Positions 62,455 to 64,000 of a DNA stretch of 64,000 bases are shown in pieces. The notes under the pieces are model-generated. The model was not told the origin of the DNA and made no database searches. It was given only the letters and a program-made list of their open reading frames with translations. This DNA is from Gammaproteobacteria bacterium (lineage in GTDB: Bacteria > Pseudomonadota > Gammaproteobacteria > UBA6429 > Thiohalophilaceae), in NCBI GenBank assembly GCA_029880855.1, contig JAOUNS010000010.1:1-64000 (forward strand). Reading direction: 5' to 3'. Each line of letters opens with the position of its first letter. Within the stretch, counting starts at the first letter, position 1. The position numbers and the translations under genes are program-made.

Positions 62455-64000
62455 ATGGCGGGCCGAAATACGCGCAAAAGGAAAACAGAAGTTCGTCGTA
62501 CGAAGTTTTCCAATTCCGATAAAAGAGAGTCTGGGCCGGCGGTAGAAAAACCGTGGTGGAAACGCCGTCGTTATATATTGGGCATACTGGCCGGTCTGTT
62601 CCTGATCTATACCATTTATCTGGATTTTGTCATACGTAACAGCTTTGAAGGCAAGCGCTGGGCGCTGCCGGCCCAGGTCTATGCCCGCCCGCTGGAACTC
62701 TATCCCGGCCAAAAGCTCTCTGCCAGGCAATTTGCCCAGGAACTGGAATTACTGGGTTACCGCTATGCTTACCAGCCTGCCGAACCGGGCAGTTTTTCAC
62801 GCCAGGAAGCGCACTTCTATTTGGTGACCCGGCCGTTTCAGTTTTGGGACGGGCGTGAAGCCTCCCGCCATCTTGAAATTGCGTTCGAAAATAACCTCAT
62901 TGAAAGCCTGAAAGACGGCAAAACCGGCAAAAGTATCGCCCTGGCCAGGATGGAACCGCCACGTATCGGCGGTATCTATCCGGCCCACCATGAGGATCGC
63001 ATCCTGATCAAGCTGGATCAGGCCCCGGAACTGCTGACCAGGGCGCTGATCTCAGTCGAAGATCGTAATTTCAACACCCATTTTGGGCTGGATATGCGGG
63101 CCATTGTTCGAGCCCTTGTGGCCAACGTGAAAGGGGGTAGTCTGCAGGGTGGCAGCACCCTGACCCAGCAATTGGTGAAGAATTTCTTTTTAAGTAATGA
63201 GCGAACCCTCTGGCGCAAGGCCAATGAAGCGTTGATGGCGTTGTTGCTGGAATGGCACTACAGCAAGGCGGAAATTCTGGAAGCCTACCTGAATGAAGTC
63301 TACCTGGGGCAGGATAAAGGGCGGAGCATCCATGGCTTTGGGCTGGCCAGTCATTTCTATTTTGATAAACCGGTCGAAAGACTGGAGTTGGCGGAAGTGG
63401 CGGCACTGGTTGCCATGATTCGCGGGCCGGGTTACTACCACCCGGTGCGCCATACGGAACGGCTCCTGCAGCGCCGGAATCTGGTCCTGGATCTGATGGC
63501 CCAGCAGGGCGTCATTACACTGGTGCAGGCCCAGTCGGCCAAACAGACAGCCCTGGGGGTTATTGAGGGAAGGAAGGGGACCAGTTCCTATCCCGCTTTT
63601 ATGGAACTGGTTCGACGTCAGCTCAAACAGGACTATCGGGAAAAGGATCTGACCTCAGAAGGCTTGCGTATTTTCACCTCACTGGATCCCCGCATCCAGT
63701 CCGAAGTTGAGGCCAGTGTGAGCGAACTGGTGACACGGATGGATCGGCAACGCAATCTACATGAAACACTGCAAACCGCTGTGTTAATCACCAGTACCAA
63801 CAATGGTGAAGTGCTGGCCATGGTGGGCGATCGCAATGCCCGCTACCCCGGCTTTAACCGCGTACTGGATGCAAAAAGACCCATCGGTTCCCTGGTTAAA
63901 CCGGCAGTCTACCTCACCGCTTTGCAACAACACGAACGTTACAACCTGATGACGAAATTGAAAGATGAATCGATTAGCCTGAAAGGCGGCGATGGAAAAA
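62455..64000 (+). CDS. mrcB: Penicillin-binding protein 1B, bifunctional, 3' partial
   Basis: The first 515 residues are in the window; E. coli PBP1B has 844. A basic cytoplasmic tail precedes one membrane helix (about 40-60, YILGILAGLFLIYTIYLDFV). A UB2H-like region (about 75-165) follows, then the glycosyltransferase domain with catalytic Glu202 in VEDRNF and GGSTLTQQLVKNFFL near 231. The transpeptidase domain begins near 400 and the nucleophile Ser479 lies in GSLVKPAVYL (SxxK); the rest is cut off by the window edge. It polymerises and cross-links peptidoglycan. The ATG at 62455 has AGGAG about 14 bases upstream, rather far. It marks a return to core-genome content. Confidence 0.95.
   Translation, partial: MAGRNTRKRKTEVRRTKFSNSDKRESGPAVEKPWWKRRRYILGILAGLFLIYTIYLDFVIRNSFEGKRWALPAQVYARPLELYPGQKLSARQFAQELELLGYRYAYQPAEPGSFSRQEAHFYLVTRPFQFWDGREASRHLEIAFENNLIESLKDGKTGKSIALARMEPPRIGGIYPAHHEDRILIKLDQAPELLTRALISVEDRNFNTHFGLDMRAIVRALVANVKGGSLQGGSTLTQQLVKNFFLSNERTLWRKANEALMALLLEWHYSKAEILEAYLNEVYLGQDKGRSIHGFGLASHFYFDKPVERLELAEVAALVAMIRGPGYYHPVRHTERLLQRRNLVLDLMAQQGVITLVQAQSAKQTALGVIEGRKGTSSYPAFMELVRRQLKQDYREKDLTSEGLRIFTSLDPRIQSEVEASVSELVTRMDRQRNLHETLQTAVLITSTNNGEVLAMVGDRNARYPGFNRVLDAKRPIGSLVKPAVYLTALQQHERYNLMTKLKDESISLKGGDGK

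Overview
The window is a dense, roughly half-GC stretch of a Gram-negative chromosome, most likely from a gammaproteobacterium. The evidence is the start of a bifunctional PBP1B gene at the right edge, many lipoprotein signal peptides, a two-partner secretion pair, a complete type VI secretion system (T6SS) and an RND transporter. I see no rRNA, tRNA, insertion sequence, phage gene or CRISPR array.

Layout. (1) 1-10.4 kb: a giant two-partner-secretion exoprotein cut by the left edge, followed by its FhaC/ShlB-type transporter. (2) 10.7-16.7 kb: the T6SS tube and tip set on the plus strand: Hcp with a strong terminator, VgrG, a DUF6484-type companion, a DUF2169-type protein, a DUF4150 PAAR-like tip protein and a HEAT-like protein of the TIGR02270 type. 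(3) 16.7-21.8 kb, minus strand: four tightly packed envelope genes, namely a TPR periplasmic protein, a TPR lipoprotein of 937 aa, a small TPR lipoprotein and an 86-aa exported protein. (4) 22.1-33.6 kb, minus strand: tssA-tssB-tssC1-tssC2-tssE-tssF-tssG-(Cys-rich lipoprotein)-tssH. (5) 33.6-34.2 kb: a divergent regulatory gap. (6) 34.2-47.1 kb, plus strand: tagH (FHA)-tssJ-tssK-tssL-tssM-tagF-pppA-ppkA. (7) 47.5-50.5 kb: a small protein, one ExbB/TolQ, two ExbD/TolR and a TonB-like protein with an AgmX/PglI-type C-terminus, closed by a terminator. (8) 50.7-55.2 kb: an ExeA-like ATPase fused to FHA, and an RND permease. (9) 55.2-61.6 kb, minus strand: NlpC/P60 lipoprotein, unknown 162-aa protein, HEAT-repeat Ser/Thr kinase, two PilT-type ATPases without pilus genes, and a double-FHA protein. 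(10) 61.8-64 kb: a charged hypothetical protein and mrcB, cut by the right edge.

How it fits together. All thirteen core T6SS functions plus a PAAR-like tip are present, controlled by a threonine-phosphorylation circuit (PpkA kinase, PppA phosphatase, TagH FHA, TagF). The disordered head of PpkA and the N-terminus of TssL share an Asp-x-Thr-Val-x-Arg motif, which suggests that both are phosphorylated and read by FHA domains. Around this core lies material that a T6SS does not need: an ExbB-ExbD-ExbD-AgmX module and TPR lipoproteins whose composition recalls the Agl/Glt force-transducing machinery of Myxococcus, plus a second kinase/FHA circuit tied to two orphan PilT ATPases. My main proposal is that the locus encodes a phospho-controlled envelope machine combining T6SS, a proton-driven motor and a large surface adhesin. 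That is inference; the individual gene calls are much firmer.
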